NCBI GenBank assembly: GCA_950295325.1
Contig: OX485804.1
Location: forward strand, 56,904,429 to 56,968,428
Reading direction: 5' to 3'
DNA length: 64,000 nt
From: Polytrichum commune
Lineage: Eukaryota > Streptophyta > Polytrichopsida > Polytrichales > Polytrichaceae
Made by a program: the position numbers and the translations under genes. Under the pieces are notes generated by a model. The model was not told where the DNA came from. It saw nothing but the letters and a program-made list of their open reading frames with translations, and searched no databases. The first letter of the stretch is position 1; every line of letters begins with the position of its first letter. This document shows positions 49,200 to 59,998 of the stretch, in pieces.

Positions 49200-50240
49200 T
49201 TAAGATTTTATATAAACGAGTAGGAACAAGTGCAAACGCAAGGTGAGCGCTTGTGGCTGGAAATTTGGCAGGTATGACCACACAAAATACCATGTCCAAA
49301 TTCTCAGTCAAATAAGTAGGAGCAAATGCAAACTCGTCTCTCTCTTAGTTATAAACTCAATCTCTCTCTTGCCTCAAGTGATAACGCATTGTGAACGCTT
49401 TTGGCTGAAAATTTGACAGGTATGCCCACAGAATGTCATGTCCGAAATTTTCAGTCAAAACAAGTAGGAACAAGTGCAAATGCTTCTGTGAACCGATCTC
49501 AGGTTTACATATATGTCTGTGATTGCGGCTATGATAAACGGTGAAGTGTCTCTCATCCACGCCAATTGTAGGTTGGCCCAACTCTCTATATCTCGAGTGC
49601 TTTAGGGCGTCCTCAAGATATGTTTTCAGATACTGCTATACAATTACAACCTTAATTTGCTCTCTCTGTCTCTTGTCAAGTGCAAATGCAATTTGAGTGC
49701 TTCTGGCTGGAAATTTGGAAGGTAAGTCCACAAAAGAATGCCATGTCCAAATTTTCAGTCAAACAAGCGCGAACGAGTGCAACACACATCTGTAAACCCG
49801 TCTCGAATTTACATATGAGTCTGCGGGTATGATCTATGATCAAAGGTGAAGCGTCTCTCATTCTCGCCATCGGCGCCATCCCTCTCTTATCAAGTGCAAA
49901 TGCTCTCTCTTATCAAATACAAATGCCTTGTGACTGAGAATTTGGCAGATATGCCCACGACAGAATGTCATATCCAACCTTCAGTCATACAAGTAGGAAC
50001 AAGTGCAAACACATCCGTAAACCCGTCTCAAGTATACATGTGAGACTGCGGCTATGTTCAAGGGTGAAGCGTCTCTCATTCATGCCACCTGTAGGTTGGC
50101 CCCATCTCTCTCTCTCTCTCAAATGCAATGTGAGCACTGTGCCTGGAGATTTGGCATGGATGCCCACAACAACATATTTCCAGTCAGCCAAGTAGGAACA
50201 AGTGCAAAAGCAATGTGAGCACTTGTGCCTGGGTTTTTGG
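49200..50240 (-). repeat. Irregular tandem array in the photolyase first intron
   Basis: A unit containing GGCTGGAAATTTGGCAGGTA, TGCCCACA, CATGTCCAAATTTTCAGTCA, AAGTAGGAACAAGTGCAAA, AAACCCGTCTCA and GAAGCGTCTCTCAT recurs about six times. The first word is near 49252, 49402, 49703, 49930, 50131 and 50221. Some copies are partial. The array fills almost all of the space between the presumed first exon and exon 2. Confidence 0.82.
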
Positions 50241-50246
50241 CAGTAC

Positions 50247-50409
50247 CAGGATGCACGCCTTGGCTGAGAGGGGGTCGGCTTTCGGGATCCGAGGGCCCTG
50301 ATTCCACCGCCTCATTGCCGAGTTTCCCAACCTTCCGTTCCCTCTGGTTCTCCTCTTGCTGAACTCCATCTTCAGAGGACGCCTTCAACTTCCTCTTTGT
50401 GCTGGACAT
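50247..50409 (-). other. Candidate first exon of the photolyase gene
   Basis: A minus-strand frame starts at ATG 50409 (MSSTKRKLKASSEDG, with a basic nuclear-signal-like KRKLK; another ATG lies at 50442). It stays open through a GC-rich segment to a possible donor at 50247. This is the right place for a first exon with an N-terminal extension. However, that donor leaves one base over, while exon 2 at 49176 needs two, so the junction, frame or an extra exon is unresolved. Confidence 0.4.
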
Positions 50410-50442
50410 CTTGGCATTCAGCTGAAACGCGTCTCCTGGCAT

Positions 50443-51459
50443 GATCAACAAAGCCCGGAGTCCTATTACATGAGTGCGGATGGGAGATGATGATACGTGC
50501 ACGTTACAAGAATAGGACAATGCAGGGCTACGTGCACCTGGATGCGTGACTAACAGGGAAATTCCTACTCTGGAACACCTCACGTACCCTGTAATCGTCA
50601 TAGAATTTCACATCATCAGTTCAACCCCACCAAACCAAGAAATCCTCTCACCGCTGACACTATGTACACCAATCTCTCAAAATCCTCGCTGAAACGCTCC
50701 CCAACACTCACCCACCTCAGAAACTGACCCGAAAAAACAAACGAACGAACGACCCCGCCGGTTCAGCTTGCTTGGGAAGCTGCCAAATGCGTGTGTCTAT
50801 ATTCCACGAGCGCCTAAAAAATCAACTTGTCGTCGATTCACTTCACGGAAAGCTTAAGCGACCCCACGAAAATATATTGAACCTAGTGTACACACCTACA
50901 TTTGTACACCAACGGAACGTACGTTCACAAATTTCAATTCAGTCAATTCCATTCAATTCGCACCAGCGCCGAAAAGCCGAAAGCACGCACCGGGTGCTCG
51001 TGGCTCGTAGCTTGCCACCCATGCCCGCGCTACCGACCTTGCTATGTACCTACCTGATGACGTCATCTGCCGACCCGAATGACGGCCTACCGGGTGAATG
51101 GAGCGGTACCTACCTAGGTGACAGCTGGCATGGTGACCGAGGCTGTCGGTGGCGTCAAGTAAAGCATGCACAGTATGTATGCATAAAAGTAAGGAAATAG
51201 AATGTCACTTTTGGCACCACCTCAGCTGACGTGTTCATCCTAGCTGGCAGTGTCCCGGGTATGTTTATAATTAAGGTAGGAGTGCCTTATAGTAACACCT
51301 GGCTTCCTTTTTGGGGACACCTATGATCTTGCGTTTGTCAATAACTTAAGGGCTGGGTCACATAACATTATCCAGTTTGAGGATGGAGGGTAGGTGGGGC
51401 CGGGAATAAGTTAGATACTATTCAAGAACTATGGTTATTCTCTTAACAACGTTGTTGTC
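50443..51459. other. Photolyase upstream region
   Basis: This likely holds the photolyase promoter. I could not assign a core promoter, and no further coding sequence is supported. The 142-codon plus-strand frame at 50772-51200 has no known features. Confidence 0.45.
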
Positions 51460-51462
51460 TAA

Positions 51463-52813
51463 GGGCCGGTTTACACTATGGACCATGAAGTTGGACCAGG
51501 GCTCTGCAAGGCAGCTGATTGGCTCTTGAAGTTGTCCCGGGACAACTTCGGTTTACACTAAGGAAAAAATGGCAGAGGGACCATGGAGGTTGAGGTCCCC
51601 AAAATATAATTTTTAAGGCCTAATAAATGCACTGACATGGTCCAACGGGTTTTGCGGTGAGAGAGGCAAGAGAGGTGGTCTAATAGGAAAAGGCAAGGGC
51701 CCATGTCTGAGAAATGCCATTTCAAGAATGTTTTAATGAATCTACCTTTTATGTGCCTTAATTATATTATAGCCCATGAGACATACCAGCACTACCTTGC
51801 CCTACCCCTTGAACCGGCTTACACGTGTTTCATCAAACAACGCGGGACATCTAGAACTCAAGAATTCAAGTGCAGATTTGTTTTTTTGTTCTACCAACTG
51901 CAATGTTTGGAATTTGGGGGCTTGTAATATACCGTTGGAAAGGTCTTGAAAATATCTTTCCAACGGTATATTACACGCCCCAGAATGTTTAAAATGTATA
52001 GTTGCAAAACAAAAACAAAAAATCTGTAGTCATTTAGTGACTGTAGATCAGGGTGGTCAAAAGAAGCGCAATGGGAAATCTTCTAACATTAATTATCAAA
52101 GAATTGAAATTTAATGTTGAGCAAGGTAGGGTGGTAACAACATTAGATATAATCAAACATTAAATATCCTATTTAGTGTAGTGACAACACAAGGTACATG
52201 TCACATGTACTAAATTACATTGAACATGTACAAATTGAATCACTCATTTTGTTTGTAAAAATTGTTGTGAGAAGACCTCCCTTGACTCCATATGTTCCTC
52301 TCTCTATGTCCAATGCTTTCGTAAACCACGCTTAAAATTGCAAATTTTTCCCATTCTCCTTGCAAAATCAGTGTTTGAATGCCCACAACATTCTTCACAA
52401 GCATGTACAAAAATATGTACAATCCTAGTAGCACGACTAGCTTCTTCCTCCTCTCCTTCATTTCGACCATACTTGCTGAATTTTAAGGCGAAAAGAAGAA
52501 AAAACTAAGTGACAAGATAAGTGAAGGCATGTGTAGGCAAGTGAAGGCAAATTGAAGTCAACAAAATGGTTAAACTTCATTTTTTCCCAAAACTGCCCTT
52601 TTTGGGCTTATATTAAAAAAATCAGCACCTTCACTTCTTGCCGCATGGTCATTCCTCTTGGTCCACATTCGGTTTACACCTAGTGAGGGGCCCAATGGCT
52701 TTGTAAATCAATTTTTTAAGAACTCGGACCATGAAATGTAGACCATGAACTCGTACCACGGAATAAGGCATCTTCCGTGGGACGAGTTCATGGTCTATGG
52801 TGTAAACCGCCCC
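51463..52813. mobile_element. TIR DNA element of 1.35 kb with TAA duplication
   Basis: The left end reads GGGCCGGTTTACACTATGGA and the inverted right end GGGGCGGTTTACACCATAGA, continuing CCATGAA on both. TAA lies at 51460-51462 and 52814-52816. The repeats extend about 27 bp. These features fit PIF/Harbinger, but no transposase frame is present. The element holds a strong hairpin (51917-51981) and a fragment like the TA-flanked MITE right end (ATTTAGTG then TA at 52171-52180). Confidence 0.85.
51917..51981. repeat. 26-bp inverted repeat (hairpin) inside the TIR element
   Basis: The arms are 51917-51942 and 51956-51981 with a 13-base spacer. They pair over 26 bases with a single mismatch (core TGTAATATACCGTTGGAAAG). 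Confidence 0.92.
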
Positions 52814-52816
52814 TAA

Positions 52817-55800
52817 GATTCAGCCTGATAAACTCAGTTGAAACACTCTTACTAATGCCCCCTCCCCACCTGCCTTTAGCTAAGCCTAAAAGTTGGTTCT
52901 AAAAACACAGCCTTCACATCATCGACGTTATCTAGTGCCAAGCCTAGTTGGCAAATGATGTGGCATGGTTAAAAAGTTGAGGTTTTAAGCAGCAAACCTC
53001 CCATCAATACCTAGACAGGAGGCAAGAATGTAGGACCTTTAAAAGTGTCGCCTCTCACCCTTGTGATTGATTGCTTTTAGTCTTAGCTATGAGGACACGA
53101 GGAGCTCCTTTAACAAAAACCGGTGGTGAGATAAATGAGTAGTCATGCATTTGGGGACGGGACAAAAACTATCAAGCATTCATTGCTTGGTAGATAAAAC
53201 AATAAACATGTGTGAAAGCTACTGAACTAAAACCTACATGAAAATCTCCGGAGCAAGTTAGGTGCATTAGGATAGCCGGATGCCTCTGCTCTGACCGAGG
53301 GAGCTTTACCCGGGTTTTAGGAAAAACTTTGATTTTTTGGTAAAGCAGGTGGGGAGGGGGCATAAGTATTAGAATGGAGCGGTTGATAGTAGTTGAATAA
53401 TGTTACGCATACGGGGTCCCAAGTCCTAAGTTCTCAAGTCACTTGAGGTCAATATGTGCATTCTTGCTGAGAGCATGGAAGTTGAGACTTACCACTTCAC
53501 ATGGGTCCCTAGCCCTAAGTCCCAAGGATGACATGGATGCCTAAATGGCAACACTTTATTTTCTTCAATGGATGGCTAGTGCAAAAAACCAATACAGAGA
53601 CCTAGTCAAGAAGAATCCAAAGTGGAAGCAAATATTTTCTAGATAGAATACTATAGATTAAAGATTGGAATGGGTGGCGTCTTGGAGGTGAGGCTTGAGA
53701 CTTATGTTGAGAGTTGGGTCAAGCAAAAAACTACAGTCAACTCTCAATATAAGTCCCACGAATATTTTTTGCATAAAATAATCAACATCCGACTTTAATG
53801 ATAATTAGCCATGTTTTAATGACTTCTTGAGGCTCAAAAGTTGGGACTTTGCCCCCATGTTGGGACTCACTAACATGAGTGGGACTTGAGACCCCATATG
53901 ACCCGGGCCTAAGCAAATGCAATTGTGCCATCAAATAATACCTTGCCCACACTTATCAATGGGTGTAGCCAGTGAACGTACAAACTCCATTCTTTGGCAC
54001 CAATTAGGTGTTGGTGACATCGGCCAGTTCATACACCATCCATCGGCATCTCTGGTTGCAATAATGTGAAAAGTGATGGACCAACATCTATTTCTCAACA
54101 TAATCCCAAGCAATTTCACAGCTAGAACTGGACAAAATTTTCGGTGTGATGGGGGCATGAGTATGGGTATGATTGTCTTACTGGTCGCCTCTTTCTCCAT
54201 AAAACCTAGTACATACCCTACTCCTCTCTACCATAATTACCCAACATAATTAACATGATGATATTAAGTTTGGGTTTAGCCACGGATGTACTCATTCAGC
54301 CAATGAAAGGGAGAACCGGCTACTACACTTAACGTTGTATTTAGTGTCACCAGTTCAATTTGTCTATGTCTAAAAGTAAATACTTTTTATATTACATTAT
54401 TTTCTTATCAACTTCAGAGTTGTTTGCAAAATTACTGAAGAAAAGTGGATGTTATTAGTCGTTAGTTTGTGTTTTTAGCAGTCCATTGGTTTTATTTGAT
54501 TTTCACTTTTATTAGTGATTATATATATATCCTCGTGTACATACTAGTGTTGGAGTGATAACACCTTTATTTGATATCATTCTAGCATCGATAATGAGGA
54601 TTTCACATTTTTTTGACAACAATAGCATATGAGTAGTTGACAATATTTTTGATTCTGATACCATGTGGGGTACATGTACCATGCAAGAACCTACATACCT
54701 AGCAAAAAGCATTCAAGTGTCAACATGGTTTAGGATGTCCCGAGCTAGATCATATCTTCATTTGGCTACGCCCCACCCTTCCCATGCCTCATTCACTGGC
54801 CGGTCAACCTGCCCACACCTGTGTGGGAACTCTTACTCGTTGGAAACATATGTGACAATACCTAGTCATAATTACAAATATCCAAGTTGACATCACTTTC
54901 ATTATTCCCAATTTAATCGATGGAGTTCCTACACATGCTAATGGAGATTAATGGCCTAGGTGACCGGGTGCTTAATGGCTTAAGTTACCAGGTTTTGTCA
55001 CATCGGTACTCAACGAGGAAGAGTACCCACACATGTGCGAGAAGGAAGATTGGGCAGCAGAGGAGGTGTGGGAGGGGCGAGGCCCAACCGAATGAAGATG
55101 TGATCTAGCTTAGGGCGTTTAGGATGTTGTTGCCCCAAATAATAACTCGGTTATACAAATATGCTCTCACCTTGACATACACATCGACAATCAATATTTG
55201 ACTAGTATTACGAATTTGACACCCATGGGTAGGTTCTTGCATACCATATATATATATATATATATAGTTGTTAATTTTTGATACAATGCATTCACTTTTA
55301 TACCAATCCAACACAATAAATCTAGATAAATCATGAGATTGGACTATAATATTTTTTAATTATTTTCTGCATCCAATATCATAACCATTGTTAATTTAAT
55401 GTTTGAGAATGTTTTTGCATCATCAAAACATTCTAAATAGAATGTGCTAATCAATTGATTGTTATTTCCTAACTAGGCTTCTAAAACTTACATATTGTGA
55501 GTAAATAATGGTAACACACAGGGTGAACATATCATCATCTTTCTTTCATTGTTTATGGGGCCATTGAAGTAGCCGGCCAAACGTTCATGATACAAGTATG
55601 TTGCATCTAGTGATTGGTACTTGCAAAAAGCTCCAAATAGATGCCTCATGTTCATGAGAGCCATCCATTGGCTAAGCCCACCATGAAGTGTGGGCATGGT
55701 ATAAGTCAGTGTTATAAGTGGTTAATCATATGTGGCACTGAGTACAAAGTAACATCATTATGGTCATTCTTAGTAGCGGTGTAAGTAGGATGCATGACGC

Positions 55801-57620
55801 TTTTAATAAGTGCATCAATTTTGTCCAATCACAATGGCTAATCAAGGATCTATCATCTCAACGAGGTAGTGTACGAAGTGATTCACAAAAGGGGGACAAC
55901 ACCTTCATTTCATAAAAGACTCTTAATTGCAATAAGGTGGATTTTGTGGTGATTCTCACCTAGCAACCCAACATCAATAAACTCCCTAATAGAGAGTAAA
56001 AGGGTCGTTTCCTAAGATAATTTTGCACATTTTTGTAGGTTGCATATGAATTTATTAGTTTTTGACAAAATTTGTAGACTTCGTATGGTTTACAAATCTA
56101 TGGGATTTACTTTATTTTAACATATTTTGCTAACAAAGCCAACAAACAATCGAAACTCGCATACATTATATTTGGTGTGTTGGTTTCTTCCCTCGTTTTT
56201 TGTTGGGCTTGAGGTAAACTTTTGATATACACTATGTTTGGGTTTGAGGTCCAATTAATGTATAATTTGCAAAGTTTTTATTAATCTCATTTTTTAGACG
56301 AATGCCTTTGGGAATTGTAAAATGTGTTGTTCAAGGTGGTGCACAAACAATGTACCTAACCCCCTTCCCCCCTTTTTGTTTGCTTTGTCCTATTCATGGC
56401 TAGAAGCATTATGGAGACTAACTTTGAGTGGTAAATGGGCCCAGATAATCCATATCAAAACTTAATGGATAATGTTTGGTGAAGCTCAATGAAATTTCTA
56501 ATTTAATATGGAAAAACGTGTGTGTGTGTGTGTGTGTGTGTGAATTTGAAAATTACATATAATTGAAGACATTGATTGCAAATATGGTGTCGTTGAAGCT
56601 TATTGGCCATATTTTCACAAACCAATTTATGTGACATTCAAACTCCCAAATACTTTTCCATTTTTTACCAACAAATCATCAACATCTCCATTCATATGAA
56701 CATCGATTATTCTAACAGTAACGAAAAAGGGATTGAGACACCAAACAATGATAATGATGCAACATGATGCCCAACAACACAACTACAAGGATAGTACTAA
56801 ACAATACAAGAATGCCACAATAACACGATTGAGCACTACAACAACATTACTAAATGCTCAAGACCTTATGACCCTCTACAAGTTTTGTACTATCCTAAAC
56901 AAAGTACCCTATACATAGTTTCACAAAAAGTAAACCATGACATTAAAGGATATTGTATAATGTTTATGATGCAATTTGTGAATAGAAATGATGCTATATT
57001 ACATTGAGTAATTTTCAAAAAAAATCTTGCAACAATTAAAAGTGCCCTATATAAGGTCTTACCCTATTTGTAATATTTCACTAATGAAGTACCCATGACA
57101 TATATGATTGGTGCGTGAATGGATGAGAGTTGGATCAAGTGATCTACATATGAAAAAATAAACAAGAATATGGTAATACACTTGAATATAAGCGTATAAC
57201 CAAACATTGTAGAATGATTAATTTTGGAGATGATCCAGATAAACATGATTAGTGTTGCATTTTCAATCTCAAAGATGCAACTACCTACACATCAGGTCTC
57301 GGGTTGCATGTAATTGTCTCAACAGTCCATCTCGCCCTTATATAAAGGAGTAAGGTTTCTAAAACATTCAAGATGTTTCTTCAAACCATTCAATTTTTAG
57401 CCCTCTGTTGTAATAAAAATTGAAGACTATGCATATGCATGAGCCACACGTCTTCCAAAGAGCATCCATGCTCCATATGTTTGATCCACCCTTGAGCTAG
57501 GTCCAATGCCACTCATCATGAAGAGACCCCTAGTGGGGGAAGGAGCTACCCTAGATATAGTCCACCTTGTTGGTGTTCTTGAGCTCCAAAATACATTCAA
57601 TGCTCCTTTCCTATGCATAC
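52817..57620. other. Repeat-rich spacer without a supported gene
   Basis: It starts with the inverted copy of the 24.4-kb repeat (about 52910-52995). A TA followed by CACTTAACGTTGTATTTAGTG at 54324-54346 looks like a left end of the TA-flanked MITE family; no right end was found. Simple repeats are (AT)n at 55246-55266 and (TG)n at 56518-56542. Short minus-strand frames (53931-54200, 55488-55697) have no known features. Confidence 0.5.
52910..52995 (-). repeat. Inverted copy of the 24415-24490 repeat
   Basis: Read on the minus strand, it carries GCTTAAAACCTC, CATGCCACATCATTTGCCAA, CTAGGCTTGGCACTAGATAA and CGTCGATGATG in the same order as the copy beside the transposase pseudogene. Confidence 0.75.
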
Positions 57621-57844
57621 TAAAACTAAGAAGAAGAAGAAGAACTCCGGTCCCTTTTAGGGGCTGGAGTGAATAGAGTATCTGTTCATAGGACATCCTC
57701 AGCCACACCCCAGGGTAATGGCGTTGGGTGTACTACTACTTCACCCTTTTCAGGGAGTAGATACTATGTTAAGTAACGATTAATTTTTACCGGGTTAACC
57801 GGTGGAATGGGCTAAGGGGGTGAGTATGTTGGACTTTTAAAGAT

Positions 57845-59998
57845 TTAAGTAAGGTTTTGTAGATTATTGATAGGTTGCTTATTTTCTATCCGTCTTTTGT
57901 GGATTAGTATTGAGTGTGCATATTGTATGGCGATTGTGTTGATTTGTTGAAATGTGTGCTTGATTTGTGATGTGGGGAGTTTGAGTTGTGTCTCTAGTGC
58001 CTTCATCGAAGGGATATGAGTTGTGGCCCTAGCTCCGGAAGCTAGTACTATGAGTGGGGCAACCTTCCATCCTCTTGTAATGAGGTTGTTAAGAAGTGGT
58101 TGATATTTCGTGGTCTTTCTTTCGAGTGTTTCGGCCGAGAACCTGTCGTTACAATATGTGAATTCTATGTATTGTATTGTGACTGCTTGTGTGGGTGCTT
58201 CTGGTGGTGGGGTATTATATGGATGACCTATGACACATAATATGTCGGGTTTGAGTCGAGCATTGCAATGACATCGTTGGGTGTCGCATGTGCATGGTAG
58301 TAGCCATGTAGGTATTGTATTTTCTTGTGGGGAATCGTTGTGTGTTCCTACGTTCATAAGTGTAAAATATCGAGTGATTTTGTTTGAAATGAGAAGTTTA
58401 CGGATTTCCCATACCGCTTTGTTATGTCTATTTGTGATTAGTGCGTGAATGTGTTGTTGTTTACACTTAAGGAGTACATGTAGCCATGTATCTGCTTCGG
58501 ATGAGTTACAGATAGGGCATGTGTGAGATGGATATGCGGTTCTACCAAAGAAAAGTTGTTTCCTGACATGTCCCATATATTGGCCAGTTCTAAATTTTAC
58601 TAGGCATGTTTTTTGTTTATCGGTGATAACCGGGTTGTTCCAAAAAGCATTTGATAGTGGTTTGTCAATGTCTTTGTTGTCAAGCCATTTGTGTAGTTGG
58701 TGTGTTTGGGATGCCATAATTGTTAGGTTGTGTTTTTTGTCGTATTTAAGGATGTATTTTCCAAGGTGTCGTATGGGACCTTTATCGGGTGTGTCTTGCA
58801 TTGAGTGCCACCATGTTTTGTGGAAATAACATGGGGTGGGATGTGCATGTTCGTGTGGTGCTAGTGCCTCTCTATGTATTAATTCATATCCCATTTTAGC
58901 TAATTTATCCGCTTGCTCGTTGCCGCTAATGTTCGTGTGGGCTTTGACTTTATGAAGTGTGGTGGTTTGTGTGCGGGCTTGTAGCATTTTTACTATGGAT
59001 TCGAGTATTTTCTTGTCTGGGTGACTATTGTGTATGGTAGGGTGTTTTGTTTGTGTGTTTATGAGATATAAGACATTAAGACAATCTGTGAAAATATGCG
59101 CGGGTTCATTATGATATGTGGTTGTAAGAAGGCGGAGGGTGTGGTGTATAGCCATGAGTTCTGCTCTTAAAATGTTCTGGAGTCCGGGTAGTCTTTCCGC
59201 AATTTTGAGATTTTTGAAAGGGTTGTATATGCCATATCCTGCTTTTTCTCGCCGCCAATGTTCTTGGGTTATTGCTTTGGGGGGTATAAATGATCCATCC
59301 GTATAATAGCAAAATTGCGGTTGGTATTTGAGGGGTAGGCATATGTTGTGGTTAGTGAGTAGGGGGATATTGGTAATTTGGATCGGTGGTGGGGAAGGAG
59401 GGTATGCGAGTTGGGACCATTTCTTACTTCGATTTACTATGGTATTAGGTGGTGTTGGTGGTGCGTTTGTGGTGAATATGGTGGGTATTTGTAGTGTGGT
59501 GCCAATGATGTCCATTTGGCATGTATAGTTTATTGGCCTAGGAGGGGAGGTTTTGTGGTGTATGCATAATACTTGAATGTCGCGGCTTTCTATTCGGGGT
59601 TCGAATTGTAATTCGGGTGGTATTGTGGGTTCGTCATATGTAATGGTATCGGCTTTAAAAAGTGTGATGACATGTGAATCCGAAAAAGGACCATTATGGG
59701 GATATAGGTTGTGGTACCAATCGGGGTCGGTGTTTATGAGTATTGTTATTGTATCTGGGTCGTTTTGAGCTGCAAGTCGTGCCCAATGGAGGGCTTGTTG
59801 GATGTCTTGTTCGGAGTGAGGGTGGGCATAGCCATTCCCAATCCATTTATGTTGGAAGGCTTTTCCTATAGACCCAAAGACTTTATCTCTAAGGAATGGG
59901 GAGGAGAATTGTCTAAGTGATGTGGGGCATGTTACGGGGGGATGAAAAATGTGAGTGTGTGATTTGGAAAGAGTCAATGATGTGTTCAAGGATGGCAT
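57845..59998 (-). CDS. LINE frame 2: RNase H plus CCHC/restriction-like endonuclease
   Basis: This open frame of 717 codons overlaps the end of frame 1 by 86 bases and lies in a different phase. RNase H residues are D234 (YYTDGSF), E280 (RAELMAI), D305 (FTDCLNV), and H354/D364 (KAHTNISGNEQADKLA). A CCHC finger has C494, C497, H507 and C512. It is followed by RHN at 524-526, LKPDIL with D585, IEFTYCND with E612, and lysines at 628 and 631, the motif order of R2/Dualen-type restriction-like endonucleases. The frame is intact. The phase change at the C6 run (59936-59941) is either a one-base lesion or a translational frameshift site. Confidence 0.85.
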   Translation of the reverse strand: MPSLNTSLTLSKSHTHIFHPPVTCPTSLRQFSSPFLRDKVFGSIGKAFQHKWIGNGYAHPHSEQDIQQALHWARLAAQNDPDTITILINTDPDWYHNLYPHNGPFSDSHVITLFKADTITYDEPTIPPELQFEPRIESRDIQVLCIHHKTSPPRPINYTCQMDIIGTTLQIPTIFTTNAPPTPPNTIVNRSKKWSQLAYPPSPPPIQITNIPLLTNHNICLPLKYQPQFCYYTDGSFIPPKAITQEHWRREKAGYGIYNPFKNLKIAERLPGLQNILRAELMAIHHTLRLLTTTYHNEPAHIFTDCLNVLYLINTQTKHPTIHNSHPDKKILESIVKMLQARTQTTTLHKVKAHTNISGNEQADKLAKMGYELIHREALAPHEHAHPTPCYFHKTWWHSMQDTPDKGPIRHLGKYILKYDKKHNLTIMASQTHQLHKWLDNKDIDKPLSNAFWNNPVITDKQKTCLVKFRTGQYMGHVRKQLFFGRTAYPSHTCPICNSSEADTWLHVLLKCKQQHIHALITNRHNKAVWEIRKLLISNKITRYFTLMNVGTHNDSPQENTIPTWLLPCTCDTQRCHCNARLKPDILCVIGHPYNTPPPEAPTQAVTIQYIEFTYCNDRFSAETLERKTTKYQPLLNNLITRGWKVAPLIVLASGARATTHIPSMKALETQLKLPTSQIKHTFQQINTIAIQYAHSILIHKRRIENKQPINNLQNLT

